Assembly (NCBI RefSeq): GCF_014649795.1
Contig: NZ_BMTS01000002.1
Span: 496,001-560,000, forward strand
Reading direction: 5' to 3'
DNA from: Streptomyces melanogenes
GTDB taxonomy: Bacteria; Actinomycetota; Actinomycetes; Streptomycetales; Streptomycetaceae
DNA: 64,000 bases
The notes under the pieces are model-generated. The model did no database searches. It worked only from the letters and a program-made list of their open reading frames with translations, and was not told the DNA's origin. Below, one piece after another: positions 33,511 through 45,501 of this stretch (position 1 is its first letter; each line of letters begins with the position of its first letter). The position numbers were made by a program, and so were the translations under genes.

Positions 33511-34475
33511 GCGGGAAGTACCTGGTCACCGGCGGCGCCGGCTACGTCGGCAGCGTGGTCGCGCGCCACCTCCTGGAGGCGGGCCACACGGTGACCGTCC
33601 TCGACGACCTCTCCACGGGCTTCCGGGAGGCCGTCCCGGCGGGCGCCTACTTCATCGAGGGCCGCGTCCAGGACGCCGCCCGCTGGCTCGACGGCTCGTA
33701 TGACGCCGTGCTGCACTTCGCCGCGTTCTCGCAGGTCGGCGAGTCGGTGGCGCGTCCCGAGAAGTACTGGTCGAACAACGTCGGCGGCACCATGGCGCTC
33801 CTTGACGCGATGCGCACGGCGGGCGTGCGCACGCTGGTGTTCTCCTCCACCGCCGCGACCTACGGCGAACCGGCCTCCGCGCTGCTCACCGAGGCCGACC
33901 CCACCGCCCCCACCAGCCCCTACGGCACCTCCAAGCTCGCCGTCGACCACATGATCACCGGCGAGGCCGCCGCCCACGGCCTGGCGGCCGTCTCGCTGCG
34001 GTACTTCAACGTGGCCGGGGCGTACGGCAGTTGCGGCGAGCGCCACGACCCCGAGTCGCACCTGATCCCGCTGCTGCTCCAGGTCGCCCTCGGCGAGCGG
34101 GAGTCGATCTCGGTGTTCGGGGACGACTACCCGACCCCGGACGGCACCTGCGTACGCGACTACATCCACGTGGCCGACCTCGCCGAGGCGCATCTGCTCG
34201 CCCTGGACGCGGCCACCGCGGGCGAGCACCTGATCTGCAACCTCGGCAACGGCAACGGCTTCTCCGTCCGCGAGGTCATCGAGACCGTACGGAAGGTCAC
34301 CGGGCATCCGGTCCCCGAGGTCACCGCCGGGCGGCGGCCGGGCGACCCGGCGGTCCTGGTGGCCTCCGCCGCCCGCGCGCACGAGCGGCTCGGCTGGACG
34401 CCGTCGCGCGCGGACCTCGCGGGGATCGTCGCGGACGCCTGGGAGTTCGCCCGGCGGGAGCGCGCGGATGGCTGA
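33507..34475 (+). CDS. galE: UDP-glucose 4-epimerase GalE
   Basis: A 322-residue short-chain dehydrogenase family epimerase. N-terminal [20 protein letters not shown] is the NAD-binding GxxGxxG loop; catalytic S/T-YxxxK reads [22 protein letters not shown] and [15 protein letters not shown] are family blocks. It is the middle gene of the galT-galE-galK operon, overlapping galT by 4 bp and galK by 8 bp. Confidence 0.96.
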   Translation: MSGKYLVTGGAGYVGSVVARHLLEAGHTVTVLDDLSTGFREAVPAGAYFIEGRVQDAARWLDGSYDAVLHFAAFSQVGESVARPEKYWSNNVGGTMALLDAMRTAGVRTLVFSSTAATYGEPASALLTEADPTAPTSPYGTSKLAVDHMITGEAAAHGLAAVSLRYFNVAGAYGSCGERHDPESHLIPLLLQVALGERESISVFGDDYPTPDGTCVRDYIHVADLAEAHLLALDAATAGEHLICNLGNGNGFSVREVIETVRKVTGHPVPEVTAGRRPGDPAVLVASAARAHERLGWTPSRADLAGIVADAWEFARRERADG

Positions 34476-35640
34476 CGGCGCCCACCCCACCGATGCCGCC
34501 ACTGTCGCGGCCGAGTTCCAGGAGCTGTACGGCAGGGCCTCCGAGGGGGTCTGGGAGGCGCCCGGGCGGGTCAACCTCATCGGGGAGTACACCGACTTCA
34601 ACGACGGCTTCGTGATGCCGCTGGCGCTGCCGCGCACGGCGGTCGCGGCGGTCGCGCGGCGCACCGACGGGGTGCTGAGGCTGCACTCGGCGGACATGGA
34701 CGGCGGGGTGGTCCGGCTCGACGCGGACGCCCTGGAGCCCCTCTCCGGCGGCGGCTGGGCGGCGTACCCGGCGGGCGTGGTCTGGGCGCTGCGGGCGGCC
34801 GGGCACCCGGTCACGGGCGCGGACATCCACCTGTCGTCGTCGGTGCCGACCGGCGCCGGGCTCTCCTCCTCGGCGGCCCTGGAGGTCGTGACCGCGCTCG
34901 CCCTGAACGACCTGTACGAACTCGGGGTCACCCGGCCCGAGTTGGCCCGCCTCGCCCAGCGCGCCGAGAACGCCTTCGTGGGCGTGCCCTGCGGCATCAT
35001 GGACCAGACCGCGTCCGCCTGCTGCGCCGAGGGCCATGTCCTCCACCTGGACACCCGGGACCTCTCGCTGCGCCAGGTCCCCTTCGACCTCGCCGCGCAC
35101 GGACTCGCGCTCCTCGTCGTGGACACCCGGGTGAAGCACGCGCTGGGAGACGGCGCGTACGCCGAGCGGCGCGCCGCCTGCGAGGCGGGTGCGCGGGCGC
35201 TCGGAGTGCGGACCCTGCGCGAGGTTCCGTACGCGCGCCTTGCGGACGCACTGGCCAGGCTCGACTCCGAAACCGTTCGCCGGTGCGTACGCCACGTGGT
35301 GAGCGACAACGAGCGGGTGGAGCGGGTCGCGGCGCACCTCGCGGCGGGCGATCCGCGCGCGGTAGGCCCGGTCCTGACCGAGGGACACGCCTCGCTCCGC
35401 GACGATCTGCGGGTCTCCTGCGCCGAGTTGGACCTGGTGGTGGCCGCGTCGGTGGCGGCCGGGGCGCTCGGTGCGCGGATGACCGGCGGCGGCTTCGGCG
35501 GGTCCGCGATCGTCCTGGTGGAGGCGGCGCTGGCGGACACGGTCACCAAGTCGGTCGAGGAGGCGTTCGCGGCGGCCGGGTACACCGCGCCCAGGACCTT
35601 CCCGGCGCTCCCGTCGGCGGGCGCGCGCCGCAGGAGCTGA
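34468..35640 (+). CDS. galK: Galactokinase GalK
   Basis: A 390-residue GHMP kinase. The galactokinase signature is at [22 protein letters not shown] (residues ~24-45); the ATP loop is [18 protein letters not shown]; catalytic DQ region [14 protein letters not shown]; and the C-terminal motif [15 protein letters not shown]. It overlaps galE by eight bases. It completes conversion of galactose to UDP-glucose with GalT and GalE. Confidence 0.96.
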   Translation: MADGAHPTDAATVAAEFQELYGRASEGVWEAPGRVNLIGEYTDFNDGFVMPLALPRTAVAAVARRTDGVLRLHSADMDGGVVRLDADALEPLSGGGWAAYPAGVVWALRAAGHPVTGADIHLSSSVPTGAGLSSSAALEVVTALALNDLYELGVTRPELARLAQRAENAFVGVPCGIMDQTASACCAEGHVLHLDTRDLSLRQVPFDLAAHGLALLVVDTRVKHALGDGAYAERRAACEAGARALGVRTLREVPYARLADALARLDSETVRRCVRHVVSDNERVERVAAHLAAGDPRAVGPVLTEGHASLRDDLRVSCAELDLVVAASVAAGALGARMTGGGFGGSAIVLVEAALADTVTKSVEEAFAAAGYTAPRTFPALPSAGARRRS

Positions 35641-35665
35641 GCGGCGGACCTGCGCGCGCCCCCGC

Positions 35666-36106
35666 TCACAGCCGCTTGGTCAGGATGAACTCCGTTACGC
35701 CCGGCGGGTACTCGGGCACCTCGCCCACCACCTCGTACCCCTGCTTGCGGTAGAAGCCGGGGGCCTGGAAGTCCCAGGTCTCCAGGCGCGACCAGGCGCA
35801 GGCGTGCTCGGTGCGGGCCGACTCCTCGGCGCGGGCGAGGAGTTCGCCACCCACGCCCGCGCCACGGTGGGCCGCGTCCACCCACAGCAGGTCCACATGG
35901 AGCCAGCTCGCCCAGACGCGCCCGGCCAGACCGCCCGCCAGTTCGCCCTTCGCGTCCAGCGCCCAGACGTGCAGCGGCACTTCCTTCTCGCCGGGACTGC
36001 CGCGCAGGGTGCGGAGCGCCGAAGAGCGTTCCGTATTGGTGTCCTTGAGCCGCTGGTGCAGCAGAATCCGTCGCGCCTTGTCCACTTCAGTCTCAAAACG
36101 AAACAT
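35666..36106 (-). CDS. GNAT-family N-acetyltransferase
   Basis: A 146-residue acetyltransferase of GNAT fold. LHVDLLWVDAAHRGAGVGGELLARAEESARTEHA gives the acetyl-CoA-binding R/Q-x-x-G-x-G/A loop, and WDFQAPGFYRKQGYEVVGEVPEYPPG is the C-terminal strand. Target unknown. It is convergent to the gal operon, 25 bp from the galK stop. Confidence 0.88.
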   Translation of the reverse strand: MFRFETEVDKARRILLHQRLKDTNTERSSALRTLRGSPGEKEVPLHVWALDAKGELAGGLAGRVWASWLHVDLLWVDAAHRGAGVGGELLARAEESARTEHACAWSRLETWDFQAPGFYRKQGYEVVGEVPEYPPGVTEFILTKRL

Positions 36107-36335
36107 GGGTCACACCCTAAACAGCCCGGCCAATCAGTTCTGCAAATTACCTTCCGCTTGCGGCCCACGGCCCTACTCTGAAGCACAGCACCGGTGGGGG
36201 CCGGTGTTGATCAGGGGGCGAGACAGTCGGGTACGACGCCCGGGGTGGGGTACCAGTCAGTCCACGGCGGCGGCCGCGCGACTGCCGTGCTCCCTCTTCC
36301 GGGCGCCGTGCCCTGACCGGTCCGTTCCCCGACGC

Positions 36336-37115
36336 ATGGGGGTGTCTGTGGTTCGTATCCGGGTTCTCGTGGTGGATGACCACCGAATCTTCGCCGAGTC
36401 GCTGGCCGCCGCGCTGGCGGCCGAGCCCGATGTCGACGTCGCGGCGGCCGGCAGCGGCCCCGCCGCGCTGCGCTGTCTGGAGCGGGGGGCCGCCGAGGGG
36501 CGCCGCTTCGACGTGATGCTCGTCGACGCCGACCTCGGCGCGCTCGCCGGGGCGCCGGTGGCCCGCGCCGTGCCGGACGGCGGTGGTGCCGACGGCCTGG
36601 TGGACGGCATCTCGCTGGTCGCCGGGGTCCGTTCGGGCCAGCCCGCCGTGCGTACGGTGGTGCTCGCCGAGAAGGACGACCCGCGCCGCGCCGCGCTCGC
36701 CCTCCAGGCGGGGGCGTCCGGCTGGGTCGCCAAGGACTGCTCGCTGCAGCGGCTGCTCGCGGTGATCAGAGGGGTGCTGCGGGACGAGACGCATCTGCCG
36801 CCCGCGCTGCTCACCGGGGTGCTGCGCGAGCTCACGGCCGCCCGCAAGCACCGCACCGAGAGCGAGCGCCTGGTGGAGTCGCTGACCCCGCGCGAGCGCG
36901 AGGTGCTGCGGTGCATGGTCGCCGGGCTCGGCCGCAAGGCCGTCGCCGAGCGCCTCTTCCTCTCCCCGCACACGGTCCGCACCCATATGCAGAACGTGCT
37001 GGGCAAGCTCGGCGTGCACTCCACGCTGGCCGCCGTCGCGCTCGCGCGCCGGGCCGGGGTGGGGCCGGTCGACCTAGCCGGGGATGTTGTCGAACGGGGC
37101 GGTCAACTGGCGTAG
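36336..37115 (+). CDS. LuxR/NarL-type response regulator with extended receiver
   Basis: A 259-residue regulator. Receiver: VLVVDDHRIFAESLAAAL, acceptor Asp in DVMLVDADLG, and conserved Lys in SGWVAKDC. Relative to the family there is a ~25-residue Gly/Ala/Pro-rich insertion after the acceptor (GAPVARAVPDGGGADGLVDG). C-terminal HTH: LTPREREVLRCMVAGLGRKAVAERLFLSPHTVRTHMQNVLGKLGV. Start ATG at 36336, or GTG at 36348 which has a better RBS. Its last 42 bases overlap the convergent tamR gene. Confidence 0.88.
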   Translation: MGVSVVRIRVLVVDDHRIFAESLAAALAAEPDVDVAAAGSGPAALRCLERGAAEGRRFDVMLVDADLGALAGAPVARAVPDGGGADGLVDGISLVAGVRSGQPAVRTVVLAEKDDPRRAALALQAGASGWVAKDCSLQRLLAVIRGVLRDETHLPPALLTGVLRELTAARKHRTESERLVESLTPREREVLRCMVAGLGRKAVAERLFLSPHTVRTHMQNVLGKLGVHSTLAAVALARRAGVGPVDLAGDVVERGGQLA

Positions 37116-37571
37116 CAGCCCGGCCAGTTCACCCCGCTGGGTGCGCGACAGCTGGGCCAGGATGGCCCGCTCCTGCTCCAGGAGCCCGGCCAGCGCCTGG
37201 TCCGCCCGGTCGCGCCCCTCGGGGGTGAGGCGGACCAGCACCCCGCGCCGGTCGCTGGGGTCGGGGAGCCGCTCGACCAGGCCCTTCTTGGCGAGCCGGT
37301 CGATCCTGTTGGTCATGGTGCCGGAGGTGACCAGCGTCTGGGTGAGCAGCTGCCCGGGAGAGAGCTGGTAGGGCGCGCCCGCGCGCCGCAGCGACGTCAG
37401 GACGTCGAACTCCCAGGGTTCCAGCTGGTGCTCGGAGAAGGCGAGTCTGCGCGCCCGGTCGAGGTGGCGCGCCAGCCTGCTGACGCGGCTGAGCACCTCC
37501 AGCGGCTCCACGTCGAGGTCCGGGCGCTCGCGGCGCCATGCTGAGACCAGTCGGTCGACCTCGTCCTCCAT
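37074..37571 (-). CDS. tamR: MarR-family regulator, TamR-like
   Basis: A 165-residue MarR protein. Winged helix at residues ~55-120 (LTSLRRAGAPYQLSPGQLLTQTLVTSGTMTNRIDRLAKKGLVERLPDPSDRRGVLVRLT). It is divergent from a trans-aconitate methyltransferase gene with a perfect TCTTGACGTCAAGA palindrome between them. In S. coelicolor the same arrangement is TamR with tam, where TamR releases DNA upon binding trans-aconitate or related tricarboxylates (known from literature). Its 3' end overlaps the convergent LuxR gene by 42 bp. Confidence 0.88.
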   Translation of the reverse strand: MEDEVDRLVSAWRRERPDLDVEPLEVLSRVSRLARHLDRARRLAFSEHQLEPWEFDVLTSLRRAGAPYQLSPGQLLTQTLVTSGTMTNRIDRLAKKGLVERLPDPSDRRGVLVRLTPEGRDRADQALAGLLEQERAILAQLSRTQRGELAGLLRQLTAPFDNIPG

Positions 37572-37606
37572 GACGATCAGTGTAGAGGGTCTGTCGACGT
37601 GAAGTC

Positions 37607-37620
37607 TCTTGACGTCAAGA
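37607..37620. promoter_or_regulatory. TamR operator
   Basis: TCTTGACGTCAAGA, a perfect 14-bp palindrome in the tamR-tam divergent promoter, matching the MarR/TamR-type site. The adjacent TATATAA is an AT-rich patch that may be a -10 region. Confidence 0.8.
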
Positions 37621-37702
37621 TATATAAACCCCCACCATTGGGCATGGAGGGGCCGGGACCTTGTTCCGCTTCGCCTGCCCGTACCTGCAAGGGGGCTCGA
37701 AC

Positions 37703-38707
37703 ATGCATTCCGATTTCGTCCCGGAGTCCGTCGAGACGGCGCCCCGGGAGTCCACCGACACGTCCGATCCGACGTCCGCCCCGCTGCCCGCTCCCCTCTG
37801 GGATCCGCAGCAGTACCTGCACCATTCCGGCCACCGCACCCGGCCGTTCCTCGATCTGCTGGCGAGGATCCCGGCCCTGCCGGGCCCCTCCGGCGCGGCC
37901 GCCGCCGACACGGCCGCCACCGGGGGAGCGCACGGCGCCCGGGGCGTGGGCGCCCCGCGCACCCCGGCCGTCCCGCCCGGGCCCGGGACCCGCCCGCCCG
38001 CCCGGATCGCGGACCTCGGCTGCGGTCCGGGGAACGTCACCACGCTGCTCGCCGACCGCTGGCCCGACGCCCGCGTCACCGGCTTCGACCTCTCGCCCGA
38101 GATGCTCGCCCAGGCCGACAAGGACCACGCGGGCACCACCCCGGGCGGCGGCTGGCTGGACTTCCGGCCCGCCGATCTCGCCCACTGGACGCCCGACGAG
38201 CCGTACGACCTGATCGTCTCCAACGCGGCCCTCCAGTGGGTTCCCAACCACCCGGAGTCGTTCGCCTGCTGGATCGACGGCCTCACCCCCGGCGGCACCC
38301 TCGCCTTCCAGGTCCCCGGCAACTTCACCTCGCCCAGCCACGCCCTGCTCGGCGAGCTCTGCGAGTCGCCGCGCTGGCGCGCCCGGCTGCGCGACCACGG
38401 GCGCCGCTACGTCCACATCCTCGAACCCGCCGACTACCTGCTGCGGCTGACCGACCTCGGCTGCGAGGCGGACGTCTGGGAGACGACGTACTCCCAGCTG
38501 CTGCACGGCGAGGACCCGGTCCTGGACTGGGTCAAGGGCACCGCCCTGCGCCCGGCCCTGACCGCGCTCGCCGACGACGAGGAGGCGACGGACGCCTTCC
38601 TCGCCGAATACCGCGACCTGCTGCGCCGCGCGTACCCGCCAGGTCCGCACGGCACGGTCTTCCCGTTCCGCCGGATCTTCGCGGTGGCGCGCAGGAAGGA
38701 CCGCTGA
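37703..38707 (+). CDS. tam: Trans-aconitate 2-methyltransferase Tam
   Basis: A 334-residue SAM-dependent methyltransferase that esterifies trans-aconitate, an inhibitor of aconitase. N-terminal WDPQQYLHHSGHRTRPFLDLLARI and motif I IADLGCGPGNVTTLLADRWP, then NAALQWVPNHP and VFPFRRIFAVARR are Tam signatures. Family members are ~260-275 residues. Here there is a 35-45 residue Ala/Gly/Pro-rich insertion (PGPSGAAAADTAATGGAHGA...) between the first helix and motif I, plus an extended N-terminus. Divergent tamR and the palindrome at 37607 control it. Confidence 0.9.
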   Translation: MHSDFVPESVETAPRESTDTSDPTSAPLPAPLWDPQQYLHHSGHRTRPFLDLLARIPALPGPSGAAAADTAATGGAHGARGVGAPRTPAVPPGPGTRPPARIADLGCGPGNVTTLLADRWPDARVTGFDLSPEMLAQADKDHAGTTPGGGWLDFRPADLAHWTPDEPYDLIVSNAALQWVPNHPESFACWIDGLTPGGTLAFQVPGNFTSPSHALLGELCESPRWRARLRDHGRRYVHILEPADYLLRLTDLGCEADVWETTYSQLLHGEDPVLDWVKGTALRPALTALADDEEATDAFLAEYRDLLRRAYPPGPHGTVFPFRRIFAVARRKDR

Positions 38708-38712
38708 CGACG

Positions 38713-38744
38713 GTGCCCCGCACCCCAAAAGGGGCGCGGGGCAC
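38713..38744. terminator. Bidirectional hairpin between tam and the FG-GAP gene
   Basis: GTGCCCCGCACCCC-AAAA-GGGGCGCGGGGCAC (14-base arms, one mismatch) between two convergent genes. No U-run. Confidence 0.65.
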
Positions 38745-38768
38745 TGTCACGTCACGGCCTCGCTGTTC

Positions 38769-40475
38769 TTAGAACAGGTCGCGGTACGTGTTCCAGCCGT
38801 CGCCCAGCTTCACGCGGGACTTGAAGCCGCCGTAGCCGTTCGACTCGTAACGGAACGCCTCGCCGCGGGAGTTGGTGGCGATCAGGTCCGCCCGGCCGTC
38901 GCCGTTCAGGTCGCCGGGGGCCGCGATGCTCTTGAACTGCTGCCAGCCCGGGCCCACGTAGACGCGTGAGGTGAACGGCGAGGTGGAGACGCCGGTGCCC
39001 TGGTACAGGTACAGCTTGCCGTCGCCGGTGCGCGCGACGATGTCGGTCAGCCCGTCCCCGGTGAGGTCACCGGCGCCGACGATCCTGTCGTACGCGTTCC
39101 AGCCGCCGCCGATCTTGATGCGGGAGGAGAACTGGTAGCCGTTGCCGTAGCCCCGGTACAGGTAGAGCGTGCCGGAGCCGTCCCGGGCCAGCAGGTCGTT
39201 CTTGCCGTCGTTGTTCAGGTCGCCCGCGCCGACGAGGGTGTTGAAGCCGCCCCAGCCGCCGCCCGCGTCACTGAGGTTGACGCCGATGTAGAGGTGCCCG
39301 TCGTCCCACTGGAGCAGGTCGCCGTAGAGCCCGCCGCTGATCGAGGCCGCGAAGGCGAGGTGGCGGGAGTTGGCGAAGACGCCGTCGTCGCTGGCCCGGA
39401 AGCGCTGCGAGAGCTGGCCGTTGTACTCGGAGTAGTAGTGCCAGAGCGTGCCCCGGGTGTCGCGGCCGATGATGCCGTTCTTCACCGGGGTCGCGTTGGC
39501 GCCCGAGCCGCTGAACGCCTGGGTGTACTCCCAGCCGGTGCCCATCTTGGCGGGGCTCTGGAAGTTGCCCTTGCCGTCGGAGGCGTAGAAGTACAGCGTG
39601 CCGCCGGTGCTGCGGGCCGCGAGGTCGGCGTAGCCGTCGCCGTTGCCGTCGTCGACCGACAGGATCTGGTTGTACGCGTTCCAGCCGCCGCCGATCCGGA
39701 CCCGCGACTTCAGCGGGGCGGCCGCGTCGCCGGTGCCCGCGTAGAAGTACAGGTCGCCGCCGGGGGTGCGGGCCACGACGTCGCCGAAGCCGTCGCCGTT
39801 CATGTCGTTGGCGCCGACCAGCTGGTCGTAGCCCTGCCAGCCGCCGCCGACCTTGATGCGCCCGGCGAACGGGTCACCGGAGGAGACGCCCTTGCCCGGG
39901 TACAGGTACAGGTCGCCGCCGGGCGTACGGGCCAGCACGTCGCCCTTGCCGTCGCCGGTCAGGTCGGCCGCGCCGACGACCTTGTTGTACGCGTTCCAGC
40001 CGCCGCCCGACCAGGTCGGGTAGGTGGAGCCGCTGCTCGTCACGTCGGCGTAGAGCGAGAGCGTGCCGTCCGGCTGCACGGTCAGCAGCTCGGGGGTGCC
40101 GTTCCCGTCCAGGTCGCCCGGCGTGATCAGGTCCTTGTAGGCGCCGAAGGAGTTCGCGTAGGCCGGGTTCTCCTTCTCGGTCCAGGTCTCCAGGTACGTC
40201 TGGTTGTCGACGCCCCGGTAGAGCAGGTCCGTGGAGCCGTCCTTGTTGAGGTCCAGGCGCGGCTTGGCGGCGGTGGCGGCCGCGACGGCCGACGAGCGGT
40301 GGACCCGCTGCGGGAGCGCGCCCGAGGGCTGGCCGGCGGACGGCTTGGCGGCCTCGACGGTCGCCTTCGGCGCCGCGGGCGCCTCGTCGGCCGACGCCGT
40401 GCCCGCGAGCAGCATGCCGGCCGAGAGCGCGAGGGCGGTGCAGGCCGCGAGGCGGCCGGGGCGCGAGGTGCGCAC
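38769..40475 (-). CDS. Secreted FG-GAP/VCBS-repeat beta-propeller protein
   Basis: A 568-residue exported protein. A signal peptide (residues ~1-32; GRLAACTALALSAGMLLAGTASA|DEA) precedes a Pro/Ala linker and about ten FG-GAP-type repeats with calcium-loop motifs such as DLTGDGKGDVLARTPGG, DMNGDGFGDVVARTPGG, DLNNDGKNDLLARDGSG and DLNGDGRADLIATNSRG. The repeated GGWNAYN phrase recurs through the repeats. No catalytic domain is attached, so it is probably a wall or extracellular binding protein. GTG at 40475 was chosen for the signal peptide; a TTG at 40486 with GGGGGGA five bases upstream is a strong alternative. Confidence 0.82.
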   Translation of the reverse strand: MRTSRPGRLAACTALALSAGMLLAGTASADEAPAAPKATVEAAKPSAGQPSGALPQRVHRSSAVAAATAAKPRLDLNKDGSTDLLYRGVDNQTYLETWTEKENPAYANSFGAYKDLITPGDLDGNGTPELLTVQPDGTLSLYADVTSSGSTYPTWSGGGWNAYNKVVGAADLTGDGKGDVLARTPGGDLYLYPGKGVSSGDPFAGRIKVGGGWQGYDQLVGANDMNGDGFGDVVARTPGGDLYFYAGTGDAAAPLKSRVRIGGGWNAYNQILSVDDGNGDGYADLAARSTGGTLYFYASDGKGNFQSPAKMGTGWEYTQAFSGSGANATPVKNGIIGRDTRGTLWHYYSEYNGQLSQRFRASDDGVFANSRHLAFAASISGGLYGDLLQWDDGHLYIGVNLSDAGGGWGGFNTLVGAGDLNNDGKNDLLARDGSGTLYLYRGYGNGYQFSSRIKIGGGWNAYDRIVGAGDLTGDGLTDIVARTGDGKLYLYQGTGVSTSPFTSRVYVGPGWQQFKSIAAPGDLNGDGRADLIATNSRGEAFRYESNGYGGFKSRVKLGDGWNTYRDLF

Positions 40476-40756
40476 AGAAGACAAAATTCCCCCCAGGGAA
40501 TATGCGGGTGGAACCGGGTCGAATTCATCGCGGCTCACGGATGCGCGGAGCACGCGGGCACATTCCTCGCGGGGCCCACGCGCAGCGCGTCGAAACAGAC
40601 GTTGAGGCACGCGTGGCCGCTCACGAAGGAATGCCTAAATCCCCCCCGGGAATGTGCGTGAAGCCTACAGCTGATGCACGGGTGGTTGAAGTGGAAAATG
40701 GGCCACGAGGGAAACTCGCGACCCATTCGAGATCATTCGGGACCCACCACCGCGGC

Positions 40757-41458
40757 TCAGTTCTTGCGGTGCCCTATCAGCCGCGGTTTCTGCTCCAGGC
40801 CGTCGAGTCCGTGCCACGCCAGGTTCACCAGGTGCGCGGCCACTTCCGCCTTCTTGGGCTTGCGCACGTCCAGCCACCACTGGCCGGTCAGCGCGACCAT
40901 CCCGACCAGCGCCTGCGCGTACAGCGGGGCGAGCTTGGGGTCGAAGCCGCGGGCCTTGAACTCCAGGCCGAGGATGTCCTCGACCTGGGTGGCGATGTCG
41001 GAGATCAGCGAGGCGAAGGTGCCCGTCGACTGGGCGACCGGCGAGTCCCGCACCAGGATGCGGAAGCCGTCCGTGTACTTCTCGATGTAGTCGAGCAGCG
41101 CGAACGCGGCCTGCTCCAGGAGCTCGCGCGGGTGCCCCGCCGTCAGGGCGCCCGTCACGCCGTCCAGGAGCGAGCGCATCTCGCGGTCGACCACCACCGC
41201 GTACAGCCCCTCCTTGCCGCCGAAGTGCTCGTAGACGACGGGCTTGGAGACGCCGGCCTTCGCCGCGATCTCCTCCACCGAGGTGCCCTCGAAGCCCTTC
41301 TCGGCGAAGAGCGTGCGGCCGATGTCCAGCAACTGCTCCCGGCGCTCCGCGCCCGTCATCCGGGTGCGTCGGGTCCGCCGGGGTCGTTCGGTGCCCGCAG
41401 AGCCGTTGCTGCTGGTCGTGCGGGTGGTGCTGGAGTCGGTCGCCACGTCCTCCATCAT
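40757..41458 (-). CDS. TetR-family regulator coupled to a fatty acid desaturase
   Basis: A 233-residue TetR protein. Ser/Thr-rich N-terminal tail (~30 residues), then HTH GAERREQLLDIGRTLFAEKGFEGTSVEEIAAKAGVSKPVVYEHFGGKEGLY, then a ligand-binding helical domain. Its ATG overlaps the desaturase stop (ATGA, 41455-41458), so it is the downstream gene of a two-gene unit and likely controls it. A likely ligand is an acyl-CoA, by analogy with FasR/DesT-type regulators; that is inference. Confidence 0.88.
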   Translation of the reverse strand: MMEDVATDSSTTRTTSSNGSAGTERPRRTRRTRMTGAERREQLLDIGRTLFAEKGFEGTSVEEIAAKAGVSKPVVYEHFGGKEGLYAVVVDREMRSLLDGVTGALTAGHPRELLEQAAFALLDYIEKYTDGFRILVRDSPVAQSTGTFASLISDIATQVEDILGLEFKARGFDPKLAPLYAQALVGMVALTGQWWLDVRKPKKAEVAAHLVNLAWHGLDGLEQKPRLIGHRKN

Positions 41459-42483
41459 GCCGCCTCTGCGGCCTTCTCCTTACGGGCGCTCTCCTCGGCG
41501 GCCTTCTCGGCCCGCCGGGAGGGGGCGCCGGGCTCGCTGCGCTTGGCGTCCAGACGGGCCTCGGTGGGCCAGCGCACGTCGTACGCCCAGCCCAGCTGCT
41601 CGCACCAGCGGATGATCCGGGCGCTGGAGTCGATCTGGCCGCGCATCACGCCGTGCCGGGCCGAGGTCGGGTCGGCGTGGTGCAGGTTGTGCCAGGACTC
41701 GCCGCACGACAGGACCGCCAGCCACCACACGTTGCCGGAGCGGTCGCGGGACTTGAAGGGGCGCTTGCCGACCGCGTGGCAGATCGAGTTGATCGACCAG
41801 GTCACGTGGTGCAGCAGCGCGACCCGCACCAGCGAGCCCCAGAAGAACGCGGTGAACGCGCCCCACCAGGACATCGTCACCAGACCGCCCACGATCGGCG
41901 GGATGGCGAGGGAGAGGATCGTCCAGAAGACGAAGTCGCGCGAGATCCGGCGGATCGCCGGGTCCTTGATCAGGTCCGGCGCGTACTTCTCCTGCGAGGT
42001 CTGCTCCTCGTTGAACATCCACGCGATGTGGGCCCACCACAGGCCCTTCATCAGCGCGGGCAGCGTCTCGCCGAACCGCCACGGAGAGTGCGGGTCGCCG
42101 TCCGCGTCGGAGAACTTGTGGTGCTTGCGGTGGTCCGCCACCCAGCGCACCAGCGGGCCCTCCACGGCCATCGACCCGGCCACCGCCAGCGCGATCCGCA
42201 GCGGGCGCTTGGCCTTGAAGGAGCCGTGCGTGAAGTAGCGGTGGAAGCCGATGGTGACGCCGTGGCAGCCCAGGTAGTACATGAACACCATCAGGCCGAG
42301 GTCCAGCCAGCTCACGCCCCAGCCCCAGGCCAGCGGCACCGCGGCGAGCAGCGCCACGAACGGCACGACGATGAAGAGCAGCAGCGCGATCTGTTCGACG
42401 GACCGTTTGCTCTCGCCCCCGCGCGTCGCGGAGGAACCCGGCGGCTCGGTGGCCGGGTCGATGAGGTCGGGGCTTGTGGTCAT
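41455..42483 (-). CDS. Membrane acyl-CoA/fatty acid desaturase
   Basis: A 342-residue delta-9-type desaturase. Three His boxes bind the diiron centre: HRYFTH (near residue 82), HRKHH (near 119), and ESWHNLHH (near 258). Hydrophobic pairs flank them ([36 protein letters not shown]). The C-terminal ~30 residues are an Ala/Glu/Lys-rich charged tail. Start ATG at 42483. Coupled to the downstream TetR gene. A CCGTA-ACC-TACGG inverted repeat (42536-42548) lies about 53 bp upstream. Confidence 0.93.
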   Translation of the reverse strand: MTTSPDLIDPATEPPGSSATRGGESKRSVEQIALLLFIVVPFVALLAAVPLAWGWGVSWLDLGLMVFMYYLGCHGVTIGFHRYFTHGSFKAKRPLRIALAVAGSMAVEGPLVRWVADHRKHHKFSDADGDPHSPWRFGETLPALMKGLWWAHIAWMFNEEQTSQEKYAPDLIKDPAIRRISRDFVFWTILSLAIPPIVGGLVTMSWWGAFTAFFWGSLVRVALLHHVTWSINSICHAVGKRPFKSRDRSGNVWWLAVLSCGESWHNLHHADPTSARHGVMRGQIDSSARIIRWCEQLGWAYDVRWPTEARLDAKRSEPGAPSRRAEKAAEESARKEKAAEAA

Positions 42484-42535
42484 GGGGTATCCCCCTGCGG
42501 GGTGAGAGAGGAAGACGAGAGGCCAGGCTACGCAT

Positions 42536-42548
42536 CCGTAACCTACGG
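42536..42548. promoter_or_regulatory. Inverted repeat upstream of the desaturase gene
   Basis: CCGTA-ACC-TACGG, five-base perfect arms, about 53-65 bp upstream of the desaturase start; a possible TetR operator controlling the desaturase-tetR unit. Confidence 0.4.
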
Positions 42549-42701
42549 CGACGTAAGTATGGCAGTGCCGCGCCTCCGTACAAGAGGGCAGTGGACTGCG
42601 ACGCGCGTACGGACACCTATCCTGGGTCTCGTCGGACAGCGCGGTCCGCAAGCCTCCAGTACCCCTCCAGACGTGCTCAAACACTGCAAGGAGCCGCACC
42701 T

Positions 42702-45431
<2,730 letters not shown>

Positions 45432-45452
45432 CCCCCCGCGCGGGACATGGCG

Positions 45453-45484
45453 AAGCCCCGGTGGCCGATCGGCCGCCGGGGCTT
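45453..45484. terminator. Terminator hairpin between ppc and pth
   Basis: AAGCCCCGG ... CCGGGGCTT with an inner GGCCGATCGGCC, 22 bp after the ppc stop and 18 bp before the convergent pth stop; CTTTC follows. Confidence 0.65.
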
Positions 45485-45501
45485 TCCCGTACGTCTGCGC
45501 G

